Shown here in pieces: positions 43,248-51,942 of a stretch of DNA of 64,000 nt (its first letter is position 1; each line of letters starts with the position of its first letter). The DNA comes from Paenibacillus montanisoli (lineage in GTDB: Bacteria > Bacillota > Bacilli > Paenibacillales > Paenibacillaceae). Below the pieces are notes generated by a model. It did not search any database, was not told where the DNA came from, and saw only the letters and a list, made by a program, of their open reading frames with translations. A program made the translations under genes and the position numbers. The stretch covers positions 1,364,001 to 1,428,000 of the forward strand of contig NZ_QLUW01000001.1 of the NCBI RefSeq assembly GCF_003268025.1, in the 5' to 3' direction.

Positions 43248-44081
43248 TTAGCCGCTATTTTGCGCCCTGTATTCGGTCGGGCTCTGACCGGTCTCCTTGC
43301 GGAAAAACTTCGCAAAATGGTTCGTTTCCTTAAATCCGATCTGATCCGCGATTTCTTTAATGCTGTGCGTCGTCGTAGCTAGCAGGAACTTCGCTTTGTC
43401 CGCCCGTTTTCGGCTGACGTATTTCAGCGGCGGAACGCCGAAATGCTTCTTGAAATAAGCGATAAAATAGTTCGGGTGCAAGTGCGCCGCCTTCGCCATG
43501 TCCTCGATGCGCAGGCTTTCAGCCATATGGCCGTCGATGTATTCCTGGATGAATTGGATCCGTTTCAGTTCTTCCGAGCGGTGCTGCAAAATCGTAATCG
43601 GCACATGCTCCAAGTACCGGGCAATGATTTCGAGCATGATCGATTTCTCCCGCAGCCGCGAAATGATGGAGCCGCTCGCGCGGAGGCTGACCAGCAGCTT
43701 GAACAACGCCGTCATTTCCTCTTGGTCGGCGATCGATATTTTGAGCGGCACGCCGATCCATTGGAACAGGTCGAACGGGCCGATCGAGGCCGTGAAATGG
43801 CACCAATATTTAAGAAACGGCCGTTTGTTCGCAAGGACGGAATACGATTGCCGCGTGTAGGCCGGCATCAGGCAGAGCTCGCCTGGAGCGGGATACATCT
43901 CGTGTCCGTCTACTTTCAGCCAGCCTTCGCCTTCCACGATATAGTAGAGCTTATTGTATTCGGGCACGTAGTCCAAATCGACCCAATCGGTCGTAACCTG
44001 AGTTTTGAAGGCGGTGATTACATCGATTTGAAGCGCGCGCAAGAGATCGGATATGGCATTGTCTGCACGTTTCATCGTCAT
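43248..44081 (-). CDS. AraC-family regulator with cupin domain
   Basis: A 277-residue transcription factor. N-terminal cupin-like sensor (YYIVEGEGWLKVDGHEMYPAPGELCLMPAYT) and C-terminal double helix-turn-helix (LRIEDMAKAAHLHPNYFIAYFKKHFGVPP and SIKEIADQIGFKETNHFAKFF). Divergent from the PhyH-HEAT gene, with a 190-bp shared upstream region, so probably its regulator. The effector is presumably a small sugar or metabolite (inference). Confidence 0.92.
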   Translation of the reverse strand: MTMKRADNAISDLLRALQIDVITAFKTQVTTDWVDLDYVPEYNKLYYIVEGEGWLKVDGHEMYPAPGELCLMPAYTRQSYSVLANKRPFLKYWCHFTASIGPFDLFQWIGVPLKISIADQEEMTALFKLLVSLRASGSIISRLREKSIMLEIIARYLEHVPITILQHRSEELKRIQFIQEYIDGHMAESLRIEDMAKAAHLHPNYFIAYFKKHFGVPPLKYVSRKRADKAKFLLATTTHSIKEIADQIGFKETNHFAKFFRKETGQSPTEYRAQNSG

Positions 44082-44193
44082 AGGAGGTCTCCCAAGCCTG
44101 AGGCATAAAATGATTTTCTCTTATCATAGAGCATTTCGCCCGATCATGAAACGGGTATCTTAGTTTTGGAACGTTCATTCTTACTCCTAGCCA

Positions 44194-44222
44194 TTACATA
44201 TGAAAACGCTTGAAACTATAAT
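44194..44222 (+). promoter_or_regulatory. candidate promoter of the PhyH-HEAT gene
   Basis: TATAAT at 44217-44222 is a perfect -10; the best -35 at 17 bp is TTACAT (44194-44199), weak, which would fit activation by the divergent AraC protein. Confidence 0.45.
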
Positions 44223-44270
44223 CAAGTTGAATCAAGTCGAAGGGATAACCGAATGGGAGGCATATTCAAA

Positions 44271-45665
44271 ATGACGACGGCACAACCGATTTTGCTGACT
44301 GACGAACAGATGAAGCAGTTTATTACGGACGGTTTTCTGATCTTGAAAACGGATTTCCCGCGTGAATTTCACGCTCGTTTGGTAGAGCAGCTGAATGCGA
44401 TTTACGATCAAGAAGGCAACCCGGGCAACAATATTTTGCCGCGCATCCGCGACCTGCAGCGGGTATTCGAGAATCCGGTGATCACCGGAGCGCTGACAAG
44501 CGTGCTCGGCCCGAATTATTTGCTTCACACGCACCGACACGGCCACTACAACTCCGTGCCGAAGCCGGGCGGCTGGCATAAGGACAGCTACTGGGGCTAC
44601 GGCAGACTGCGGAACCATCATCCGTGGTGGGCGATGATCATGTACTTCCCGCAGGACACGCCGATTGAGCTTGGGCCGACAGGCGTCATGCCGGGTACGC
44701 AGTATCAAGACGGACGCAATTTCGTTTCCGACGAGACGCCTGAAGAAGCGACCGCAAAGGGCGAAGCGGGCACGTTCGCGCTGATCCACTATGACATTTG
44801 GCACCGTTCGACGCCGAATCTGCTCGGCCAGCCGCGCTTCATGCTGAAGTTCGAATTCATGCGTACGCAAGCTCCTGAATCGCCAACATGGGATAACAAA
44901 GAGCAGTCCTGGGCGGCTGTACAGGGCAAAGACGGAAAGAACGATCCGATCGGCGAAGAGATGTGGAATTGGCTGTCCGGCCGAACGGCATCGCTCGCCG
45001 GTACGAAGGCAGGCGATCCGGAAGAGATTGCGGCATTGTCCGCTCGTCTGACCGGCAGTGAGGAGCCGGATGCTCTGAATGCGGCTTATGAGCTGGCGAC
45101 TAGAGGCGAAGCGGGCGTTCAAGCGCTGCTGAGCGCGCTTCAGCTGGAGAAGAGAGAGTCCCGAATCGCTTCTTACGGCTTGTCCGCAGCGGGCGAGGGA
45201 GCGGTCGAAGGCCTCATCCAAGCGCTGGGCCACGAGGAAGAGCACGTCGTGAACCACGCGGTGTTCGCCCTTGGCGAACTGAGAGACTGCGCGGAGCGTG
45301 CGATTCCGCAGATTGCGGACTTGCTTGCGCATCCGTCGGTAAAGGTACGCCGTTCGGTGATAGATGCGCTCGGCATTTGCGGCGGCGATGCTTCGCTGGT
45401 CGTTCCGGCGCTGATCAAAGGACTGCAGGATGAAGATACGCAGGTTCGATTCACATCTGGACTGTCGCTCGTGCGCATCGGTCCGAAAGCGGCCGAAGCC
45501 GTTCCGGCGCTGGCCCAATCGCTGGAGCATGAGAACCGTTACGTTCGCGGCCACGCGCTTGAGGCGCTGCGCTATATCGGCACGAAGGAAGCGCACGAAG
45601 TGCTGCTTCATGAGCTGTTCAATACGCGCTGGTGTTCGGATACGACGCCTGCGAGCACGTTCTAG
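44271..45665 (+). CDS. PhyH-family dioxygenase fused to HEAT repeats
   Basis: A 464-residue protein. Residues 1-225 are a phytanoyl-CoA-dioxygenase-like Fe(II)/2-oxoglutarate oxygenase: iron ligands His103 and Asp105 (GGWHKDSYWG), distal His178 (YDIWHRSTPN), then FMLKFEFMR for 2-oxoglutarate. Residues about 260-455 are five or so HEAT/PBS-lyase-like helical repeats, for example VNHAVFALGELRDCAERAIP and VRRSVIDALGICGGDASLVV. The repeats probably bind a protein or large substrate. ATG 44253 is in frame, but GGGAGG at 44255-44260 supports 44271. Divergent from an AraC gene. Substrate unknown. Confidence 0.88.
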   Translation: MTTAQPILLTDEQMKQFITDGFLILKTDFPREFHARLVEQLNAIYDQEGNPGNNILPRIRDLQRVFENPVITGALTSVLGPNYLLHTHRHGHYNSVPKPGGWHKDSYWGYGRLRNHHPWWAMIMYFPQDTPIELGPTGVMPGTQYQDGRNFVSDETPEEATAKGEAGTFALIHYDIWHRSTPNLLGQPRFMLKFEFMRTQAPESPTWDNKEQSWAAVQGKDGKNDPIGEEMWNWLSGRTASLAGTKAGDPEEIAALSARLTGSEEPDALNAAYELATRGEAGVQALLSALQLEKRESRIASYGLSAAGEGAVEGLIQALGHEEEHVVNHAVFALGELRDCAERAIPQIADLLAHPSVKVRRSVIDALGICGGDASLVVPALIKGLQDEDTQVRFTSGLSLVRIGPKAAEAVPALAQSLEHENRYVRGHALEALRYIGTKEAHEVLLHELFNTRWCSDTTPASTF

Positions 45666-45668
45666 CAG

Positions 45669-45699
45669 GAAAAAATCCCTCTTCGGAGGGATTTTTTTT
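45669..45699 (+). terminator. terminator of the PhyH-HEAT gene
   Basis: Perfect 9-bp stem AAATCCCTC/GAGGGATTT with tetraloop TTCG and a T-run. Confidence 0.95.
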
Positions 45700-45737
45700 A
45701 TTTGACTGGATGGCTCTATGAAATAGGAGGGTAACGA

Positions 45738-45762
45738 TTTTCATAGTTTCTAGCTATGAAAA
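45738..45762. promoter_or_regulatory. inverted repeat TTTTCATAG-N7-CTATGAAAA
   Basis: Exact 9-bp arms (45738-45746, 45754-45762) about 95 bp before the TehA-like gene. Another CTATGAAA lies at 45717 and TCTATGG..TTCATAGA near 48776. Possibly an operator for the LysR protein encoded at 46869; inference. Confidence 0.45.
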
Positions 45763-45858
45763 CGATAGAAAAAGCTGAATTGATCGCCCGGAAAGCATTC
45801 GGCTATACTGGCTGTGTCGACAAGAGATACAATCCACCATCGAAGAGGAGTAATTATC

Positions 45859-46833
45859 ATGAGTAAAGATCATTTAATACGGACTACCAGTCTAGTGCAA
45901 TTGCCGATCAACTTATTCGGCGCTGTCATGGGGCTCTCAGGCCTTGCGCTTGCTTGGAGGCTATCGAGTCAAGTATTTGGAACCCATGCGATGATCGGTG
46001 ATGGGATTGGCATCCTTGCCGTTGCCGTCTTCTTGGTTCTGTTTGTCAGTTACTTGGTAAAAGCCATCCGCTATACAGATCAGGTAAAAGCGGAATTCAA
46101 CCATCCCATTGCCGGTCATTTCTTCGGTACCTTCACCATAGCCATTCTGCTGTTGTCTTCTGTCATTGCGCCATACAGCGAGTCAATCGGACAAGCAGTT
46201 TGGATTGCCGGGACGGTGCTTACACTTGCGCTGAGCTACACGGTCGTTAGTCGTCTGCTTCGCGGACGACAGGAAGCCGCTCACGCGGTTCCCGCTTGGC
46301 TGATCCCTGGTGTTGCCGCCCTGGATATAGCCGTATCCGGCGGAACGATGCCTTTCGGCTGGGCACATGAGTTGAATTTGTTAAGCTTGGCGATCGGATC
46401 GTTTGTCGCCTTAGTGTTCTTCACGCTTATCGTGTACAGGCTGATCCATCATGATCCGCTTCCGTTGGGCTTGACGCCTTCTCTCATTATCTTGATCGCC
46501 CCGTTTGAAGTCGGCTTTCTTGGCTATACGACGTTTACGGGGCGAATCGACAACTTTGCATCAGCCCTCTTTTATTTCGGTCTGTTTCTGTTTGCTGTTC
46601 TGTTCGTTAAGGTGTTTCGCAAATCGGTCCCGTTTTCTGCCTCTTGGTGGGCTGTTAGCTTTCCGATGGCCGCGCTCAGCAATGCCGCTCTGAAATACGC
46701 CGATTTCACCGGCTCGTGGATGACGAAGGCCATTGCCGTATTACTGCTGGTATTGCTAACAGCGGTTCTTGCCGTCTTATTCGTTCGGACCTTGGTTATC
46801 TTGTTTAATGGAAAATTGCTTGGGTTACCCTAA
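45859..46833 (+). CDS. SLAC1/TehA-family anion channel or exporter
   Basis: A 324-residue membrane protein with ten predicted helices. It begins with the LVQLPINLFGAVMGLSGLALAW segment, which matches the TehA/SLAC1 start (PxxxFxxVMGxxGLAxAW), and has the central GTMPFGWAHELNLLSLAIG region. Family members conduct or export small anions, dicarboxylates, sulfite or tellurite. The frame starts at 45814, but GAGGAG with 9-bp spacing selects ATG 45859. Followed by a LysR gene 35 bp downstream, probably co-transcribed. Confidence 0.85.
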   Translation: MSKDHLIRTTSLVQLPINLFGAVMGLSGLALAWRLSSQVFGTHAMIGDGIGILAVAVFLVLFVSYLVKAIRYTDQVKAEFNHPIAGHFFGTFTIAILLLSSVIAPYSESIGQAVWIAGTVLTLALSYTVVSRLLRGRQEAAHAVPAWLIPGVAALDIAVSGGTMPFGWAHELNLLSLAIGSFVALVFFTLIVYRLIHHDPLPLGLTPSLIILIAPFEVGFLGYTTFTGRIDNFASALFYFGLFLFAVLFVKVFRKSVPFSASWWAVSFPMAALSNAALKYADFTGSWMTKAIAVLLLVLLTAVLAVLFVRTLVILFNGKLLGLP

Positions 46834-46868
46834 TTAAACGAAATAGGGACGAGTGGAGCGTAATTAAC

Positions 46869-47789
46869 GTGGAACTAAGACAGCTGGAATATTTTATTAC
46901 TACCTGCGAGGAGCTGCATTTTACGCGAGCATCGGTCAAGCTTGGCATAACGCAGCCTTCTTTAAGCCATCAAATCAAAGTGCTGGAGGACGAGCTGGGC
47001 GTCCCGCTGTTTGACCGTATCGGCAAACGGATCGCGGTGACGGAAGCTGGGATGATTCTATATAAGCAAAGCAAGCGCGTTCTCGGCAATTTGGCAAGCG
47101 CTCGCGAGCAAATCGGCGAGCTTCAGAAAATGGAGCGAGGAACCTTATCGATCGGCGCGCTTCCGGGCGAACTGAATCAGCTAGTCACCTCGCTGCTTCT
47201 GGACTTCCATCGTGATTACCCGGGCGTTCGGATCAAAGTTTTCGGTGTCGAGGATATCGTTAACCGGGTACTGCAGAATGAATTGGATTTTGCGATTACG
47301 ATATTGCCTCTGGATGATGACCGGATTCATAAAATCCCTTTGTACCGGGAGAAGTTCTATTTCGTTGCGACGCCGGACCATCCGTATGCAGCACATGAAG
47401 CGATGAATTTCGATGAAATCAAGTCGATGCCGATCATTATGTTTCCCGAAACGCACCGCTGCAGGCAATTGATCGATATGACCTGCTCGAATTCGGGCTT
47501 CGAGCTGCAGCCGCTGATCGAGACCACGACCATCGAATCGCTGTTCGGCTTGGTGCGTTCGGGAGCCGGGGGGACGATTCTTTCAAAAACGCTGCTGGAG
47601 ATGTACGGCTACGATGACCTATTGACGATACCGATTCAGAACCCGACCTTATGCAGGGAGGTAGGCATCATCTATCACCGGGATAAATATATGGGAAGAG
47701 CTTCGCGAGGTTTTATCGACCTATTGTCGACGCACATAAAGGAGCTCAAGCGGGATGAGGAACCGCAGGTTTGCGACAGCGAGCCTTAA
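46869..47789 (+). CDS. LysR-family transcriptional regulator
   Basis: A 306-residue regulator. N-terminal winged helix MELRQLEYFITTCEELHFTR..ASVKLGITQPSLSHQIKVLE and a type-2 periplasmic-binding effector domain (LSIGALPGE, DFAITILPL, GAGGTILSK). Starts with GTG 46869. It lies between the TehA-like channel and a DMT exporter on the same strand and may control one or both. Similar to CynR/AlsR-like proteins; effector unknown. Confidence 0.92.
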   Translation: MELRQLEYFITTCEELHFTRASVKLGITQPSLSHQIKVLEDELGVPLFDRIGKRIAVTEAGMILYKQSKRVLGNLASAREQIGELQKMERGTLSIGALPGELNQLVTSLLLDFHRDYPGVRIKVFGVEDIVNRVLQNELDFAITILPLDDDRIHKIPLYREKFYFVATPDHPYAAHEAMNFDEIKSMPIIMFPETHRCRQLIDMTCSNSGFELQPLIETTTIESLFGLVRSGAGGTILSKTLLEMYGYDDLLTIPIQNPTLCREVGIIYHRDKYMGRASRGFIDLLSTHIKELKRDEEPQVCDSEP

Positions 47790-47804
47790 AGAAAGGAGGG
47801 TAAA

Positions 47805-48740
47805 ATGCGTACGCATTCGCAATGGCTTTACAGACTCATGATGATATGCGGTGCCGGGTTGCTTGGCGTATCTGCAACTCTCGTTGATTATTTATATGAA
47901 GCAGGATACTCGATTCCGGATTTGACTAACGTGCAATATCAGCTCGCCGTGATTGGACTATGGCTAGGCGTTTTCGTATCCTATCGAAAGCTCAAACGGA
48001 TTCCGCGCCGCAGAGACCTTCTTTATATGGCCGTAACAGGGGCAGCTGCTGCAGGAGGCATCGTTTTTTACTTTCAATCGCTCCGGCTGCTCCCTGTTTC
48101 GCTCGCTATCATTCTTTTGTTTCAGTTTACATGGATGGTTCCCATTATCGATTCAATCGTGAAGCGCAAGCGGCCATCGATGCAGAAAATAACCGGCAGC
48201 GCCGTTATCTTAATCGGCACGGTGCTGGCTGTCGGCCTGGATTGGCCCCAGCTGAAGGAAGCGTCAGCAGGGGCTGCGGCGGTCGGTCTGGCCGCTGCGT
48301 TTTGTTTTGCCATCAGCTTGTACGTGCCGGAGTACATGAAGCATGATTCGCCGGTCATTGTACGCGCCGCGATCACCTTAACCTTCTCGGCGGCCGCAGT
48401 GCTCCCTGTCTTTCCGCCTGAATATGTCATATCCGGTGTGTTCAAAGACGGGCTGCTTTGGTGGGGATTGCTGCTGGCCGTCATCGGCCAAGTGATTCCT
48501 AACTTGTTCATGCTGTCCGCTATTCCAAAGATCGGCGGTAGAACGGCGGGCGTTCTTGGCGCTGCGGAGCTGCCGGTTACGCTGCTGTCCGCTAATTTGA
48601 TCCTCGGAGAAAGCATGTCATGGCTTCGGTGGTTTGGCGCGGCTATCATTGTGATTGGAATCTTCTGCAGTGAATTCAGGTTTGGTGCTTGGAGCATCGG
48701 TTCAAAACCATCTGAATCAGTCGACTCCCCGTTATCCTAA
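47805..48740 (+). CDS. EamA/DMT-family exporter
   Basis: A 311-residue ten-helix drug/metabolite transporter. It shows two EamA repeats, the second around PKIGGRTAGVLGAAELPVTL..LILGESMSWLRWFGAAII. AAAGGAGGG precedes the ATG, 15 bp after the LysR stop, suggesting an operon. Substrate unknown. The stop codon sits in its own terminator stem. Confidence 0.9.
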   Translation: MRTHSQWLYRLMMICGAGLLGVSATLVDYLYEAGYSIPDLTNVQYQLAVIGLWLGVFVSYRKLKRIPRRRDLLYMAVTGAAAAGGIVFYFQSLRLLPVSLAIILLFQFTWMVPIIDSIVKRKRPSMQKITGSAVILIGTVLAVGLDWPQLKEASAGAAAVGLAAAFCFAISLYVPEYMKHDSPVIVRAAITLTFSAAAVLPVFPPEYVISGVFKDGLLWWGLLLAVIGQVIPNLFMLSAIPKIGGRTAGVLGAAELPVTLLSANLILGESMSWLRWFGAAIIVIGIFCSEFRFGAWSIGSKPSESVDSPLS

Positions 48741-48752
48741 CGGGGAGTTTTT
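48724..48752 (+). terminator. terminator overlapping the DMT stop codon
   Basis: Perfect 11-bp stem ACTCCCCGTTA/TAACGGGGAGT, 3-nt loop, then five T; the TAA stop (48738-48740) forms the start of the right arm. Confidence 0.92.
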
Positions 48753-48995
48753 CATGCCAGGATCATTGATTTCATCTATGGTTTTCATAGAAACGATTGT
48801 ATTGATCCATACATCCACATCGCCTAGAATGATTCTGCAGCCGGAAATACACTTGCATAGAAGGAGGGAGGCAAGAATCTCGTTTTTGATAACTAATCGG
48901 ATCGCTTCCGGTGCAAGCCGGTGTTGATACAACGAAAGGCGCATGTTTTGACTGTTACAGTTGCCCACTAAATCGAAGGAGAGTGTTTTGAAATG

Positions 48996-49955
48996 ATGAA
49001 TGCGAAGAAATGGACCGTTTCTGCAATTACTGCGCTTGTTCTAGTCGTTAACGCTGGTACCTTGCATGCTGCAAAAATTGGACCAAGCGTGAATCAACAG
49101 AAACAAAAGTACGCATCGCTTCGTGCAGAAGCGCAAGATATCCACAGCAATTCCGAAAAATTGTTCAATGAATACGAGCTTCTGTATAAATATAAGGATG
49201 CGGTTCCCCGCATGCTTTCGTTCCTTCACAGTCACATACGAGAGGTGACGTCTGAACATGCTACGGCGATGGTCGTGATGCTGGAAAGCGCGGTAACAAG
49301 GGATCGAATTACGATGGAGACGAAGTTTAGCAAGCCGTCGATTCAACTGAAGCTGCAGAAGCTTTACAGACCCGGAGACAGCATGTCGGCGTTGATTGAT
49401 CGGACGAAGGACAAGGATTTGAAAATATTGCTTACAGCGACAGCGATAAGGGGCTTCAAGATCGAGACGGCTGAAGGTTATTATTTCCCCGTCGTGAATT
49501 ACAAATTCTTCAGCCACTACAATCCGTTCGTCACAGCGGATATGGCTGCTTATGTAGGGCTGAAAACGGTCGAGACCGATTCGCCCGCAGTCAAGGATGG
49601 CGGGCTGCTAATCAGCTATTCGGCTATGATCAACCGCGTGCTTAGCTTCGAGAGCTTTCTGAAAAAGTATGACGGATCCAGCCACACCGATGAAGTGAAG
49701 GATATGATCCGCATCTATACCCAAATGACGTTCTATGGCGTACCGAACACGCCGCTTTTTGATCCTGCGACCAAGAAGCTGGCGCCGAATGCGAAGAAAG
49801 CGTTCGAGGCCATCCTTCAGTCAGGCAAAGCATCCTCCAGCACTTATTTAGCGAAGCTGCAAAAATTCATGGACGTTCTTAAGAAGAATGACTATAAGCG
49901 AACGAATGAAGTCGACAAGTTTCTGAAAGACAATATCAAAAATGTGCTTGGGTAA
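48996..49955 (+). CDS. putative secreted protein of unknown function
   Basis: A 319-residue exported, helical and basic protein: signal peptide MNAKKWTVSAITALVLVVNA ending near LHAA, then a Lys-rich body with no Cys and no recognisable catalytic motif. Two adjacent ATGs exist (48993, 48996); AAGGAGAG lies slightly far upstream. The preceding 240 bp contains no gene; I see no known riboswitch there. The gene stands alone and shares a bidirectional terminator with ribokinase. Confidence 0.72.
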   Translation: MNAKKWTVSAITALVLVVNAGTLHAAKIGPSVNQQKQKYASLRAEAQDIHSNSEKLFNEYELLYKYKDAVPRMLSFLHSHIREVTSEHATAMVVMLESAVTRDRITMETKFSKPSIQLKLQKLYRPGDSMSALIDRTKDKDLKILLTATAIRGFKIETAEGYYFPVVNYKFFSHYNPFVTADMAAYVGLKTVETDSPAVKDGGLLISYSAMINRVLSFESFLKKYDGSSHTDEVKDMIRIYTQMTFYGVPNTPLFDPATKKLAPNAKKAFEAILQSGKASSSTYLAKLQKFMDVLKKNDYKRTNEVDKFLKDNIKNVLG

Positions 49956-49959
49956 AACG

Positions 49960-49993
49960 AGAGCAGCAGCCGGTCGGCTGCTGCTCTCTTTCT
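49960..49993. terminator. bidirectional terminator
   Basis: Perfect 13-bp stem AGAGCAGCAGCCG/CGGCTGCTGCTCT with a 2-nt loop, between the convergent secreted-protein and ribokinase genes. Confidence 0.88.
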
Positions 49994-50011
49994 TGTGTTC
50001 GAACAGGGATG

Positions 50012-50923
50012 TTAACTCAAATTTTGCATGGTCGGCATGCCGTCCTGCGCGCCGAACACGGTCACGGAGTAAGAGGCTGCCTTGACGGCGAGCGGCAGCG
50101 TTTGCTCCAGCGTCCAGCCGCTGGCGATGCCGAAGCAAAGCGCCGCATTGAACGAATCGCCGGCGCCTGTCGTATCGACCACCTGGACGATCGGGGCGGG
50201 GACGGTGACGATGCCGTCCGCGGTTGCGCACGATATGCCATGCTTTCCGCGCGTGACGATGAGCGTCTGTCCCGGGAAGCGATGCTGCCAAGCCTTCATA
50301 TGCTCGAACAGCTGCTCCTCAGACGCGATCGATGTGCCGCAATATAGCTCAAATTCCGTTTCATTCGGCGTGAAATAATCGGCCAGCCCTATTTGCTCAT
50401 CCGTCAGAGGCAGGGCAGGGGCTGGATTTAGCACCGTGCGCACGCCGGATTCGCGGGCGATCCGCAGGGCGGCTTCAACGGCCGGCATCGGGATTTCGAG
50501 CTGGACGATCAGTACGTCCGACTGGCGGATAAGCTCTTTATGCGCCGCAATACTGTCAGCCGAATTGTGTCCGTTCGCGCCGGGGACAATGACGATGCAA
50601 TTATCCTCGGGCGTGTGCATGATCGTTGCCGTACCCGTCGAAGTCCCTTCCAGCACCGAAATCGCCCCGGTTCGCACGCCGAAGCCGTCCATGCGCGTCA
50701 TAATTTCAGTGCCAAAGGCATCGCCGCCCACGGCGCCGATCATGTTGACTTCGGCGCCTAGCCGGGCGCAGCCGACCGCCTGGTTCGCGCCTTTTCCTCC
50801 GGAAATATAATGAATTTCCTCGCCTTGGACGGTTTCCCCGACCTTCGGCATCCGCTTCATTTTCAAAACCAGATCCATATTCAAACTTCCGGCCACCGTT
50901 ATCTTGGGCTGCTTTGCCACCAC
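50012..50923 (-). CDS. rbsK: ribokinase (PfkB family)
   Basis: A 303-residue sugar kinase phosphorylating D-ribose at C5 in the cytoplasm. Signature 1 GGKGANQAVGCARLG, the TVLNPAPALPL region, YFTPNETEFE, and signature 2 DTTGAGDSFNAALCFG with the catalytic Asp. Starts with GTG 50923 (next codon also GTG), AAGGATG upstream. No rbsDACB transporter genes adjoin it; it is monocistronic, so a nucleoside-derived or other sugar substrate is possible. Confidence 0.92.
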   Translation of the reverse strand: MVAKQPKITVAGSLNMDLVLKMKRMPKVGETVQGEEIHYISGGKGANQAVGCARLGAEVNMIGAVGGDAFGTEIMTRMDGFGVRTGAISVLEGTSTGTATIMHTPEDNCIVIVPGANGHNSADSIAAHKELIRQSDVLIVQLEIPMPAVEAALRIARESGVRTVLNPAPALPLTDEQIGLADYFTPNETEFELYCGTSIASEEQLFEHMKAWQHRFPGQTLIVTRGKHGISCATADGIVTVPAPIVQVVDTTGAGDSFNAALCFGIASGWTLEQTLPLAVKAASYSVTVFGAQDGMPTMQNLS

Positions 50924-51022
50924 TTAGTCATCCTTTCGAGCGAAGGTGATTGATGTAACCGTTTCTATCATTTCCTGAATATAGCATGTGCCAAAATCAG
51001 CCGTCAATGCACGAAAACGAAC

Positions 51023-51056
51023 CAAAAAGAAGCCCGAGCAACCGCTCGAGCTTCTT
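51023..51056 (-). terminator. terminator of the tRNA-Thr/Pro transcript
   Basis: On the minus strand, a 13-bp stem (one G-U) with loop GGTT is followed by five T. Confidence 0.8.
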
Positions 51057-51091
51057 CTCTTCATCTATTCTAGTCTTTCATTATGTACAAA

Positions 51092-51168
51092 TGGTCGGGA
51101 CGACACGATTTGAACATGCGACCCCCTGGTCCCAAACCAGGTGCTCTACCAAGCTGAGCTACGTCCCG
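51092..51168 (-). tRNA. tRNA-Pro(TGG)
   Basis: 77 nt on the minus strand with encoded CCA. Acceptor arms CGGGACG/CGTCCCG, anticodon stem CCTGG/CCAGG around TTTGGGA giving anticodon TGG, T loop TTCAAAT. Confidence 0.96.
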
Positions 51169-51178
51169 TTTAAGAAAG

Positions 51179-51255
<77 letters not shown>

Positions 51256-51299
51256 TTTTTTCCCAAACACAAGACGTATCTTACCACATCATTTTTAAT

Positions 51300-51794
51300 T
51301 TATGCAAGTCCTTTTTTAGAAATTTCATGTCGGTTTTCTTGCAGCATTGTATTGACCCACAGGAGGTTGTACTGCTCGTCGATCGAGAACCCGAATTTCG
51401 TGTAAAAATGACGCAGCCTCGCGCAATGCTCCCGATGTTCAGCCTGCTGCATGCGGCCGTCAATGAAGCGGATGCGTTCCTGAATCGCGCGCTCGAGCAG
51501 CTGCTCCATCATGATCGTCCCGTAGCCGCGGTTGATTTTATCGCCGAGAATGCGAATGTACTGCAGGCGCCATGCCTGCCCGCCTTCCAAGGGGCTGATA
51601 TACATATGAAGGTCGTTCACATGGCGCTTGGTTGCCATGCCGGACTCAAATACGATGCGCGCATGGATGTCCAATCCACCGCGGGGGGAGTACAGAATGA
51701 CCGTATCGCCTTGACTGGCCGGGACAATCCGGTGCACAAAACAATCCTCGCTCGTCAGCAGCTTCAATTGCGTATGAATGCAGTCTTCGGTCAT
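51300..51794 (-). CDS. GNAT-like acetyltransferase
   Basis: A 164-residue protein with a GNAT core: RLQYIRILGDKINRGYGTIMMEQLLERA (short acetyl-CoA loop NRGYGT) and the terminal RLRHFYTKFGFSID. A beta-rich N-terminus precedes it. GGGAGG with 9-bp spacing supports ATG 51794 rather than the frame opening at 51818. Divergent from the pyrimidine catabolic operon. Substrate unknown. Confidence 0.8.
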   Translation of the reverse strand: MTEDCIHTQLKLLTSEDCFVHRIVPASQGDTVILYSPRGGLDIHARIVFESGMATKRHVNDLHMYISPLEGGQAWRLQYIRILGDKINRGYGTIMMEQLLERAIQERIRFIDGRMQQAEHREHCARLRHFYTKFGFSIDEQYNLLWVNTMLQENRHEISKKGLA

Positions 51795-51942
51795 CGATAA
51801 CCGCCTCCCGGGTGACATTTAAGCGCTTCCGTATGTACATCTTATTTACCCAGCTTTGAAGAAATGACAACCTGTTGCCATAAGCAAGAGCACGGCCGAA
51901 TATGCTGAATTAAGGCTTAGTTTGAGGCGAAGGGGTGGGGAA

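Noticed and set aside
44200..44213. CcpA cre-like site TGAAAACGCTTGAA before the PhyH-HEAT gene
   Set aside because: Two mismatches at conserved positions of the cre consensus; too weak to claim.
48741..48992. Possible riboswitch before the secreted protein gene (CCGGTGCAAGCCGG-like element)
   Set aside because: No B12 box or other conserved aptamer core could be found; only short local pairing.
51875..51906. Promoter TTGCCA...TATGCT before the pyrimidine operon
   Set aside because: The spacer is 20 bp, outside the usual range, and no better pair was found.
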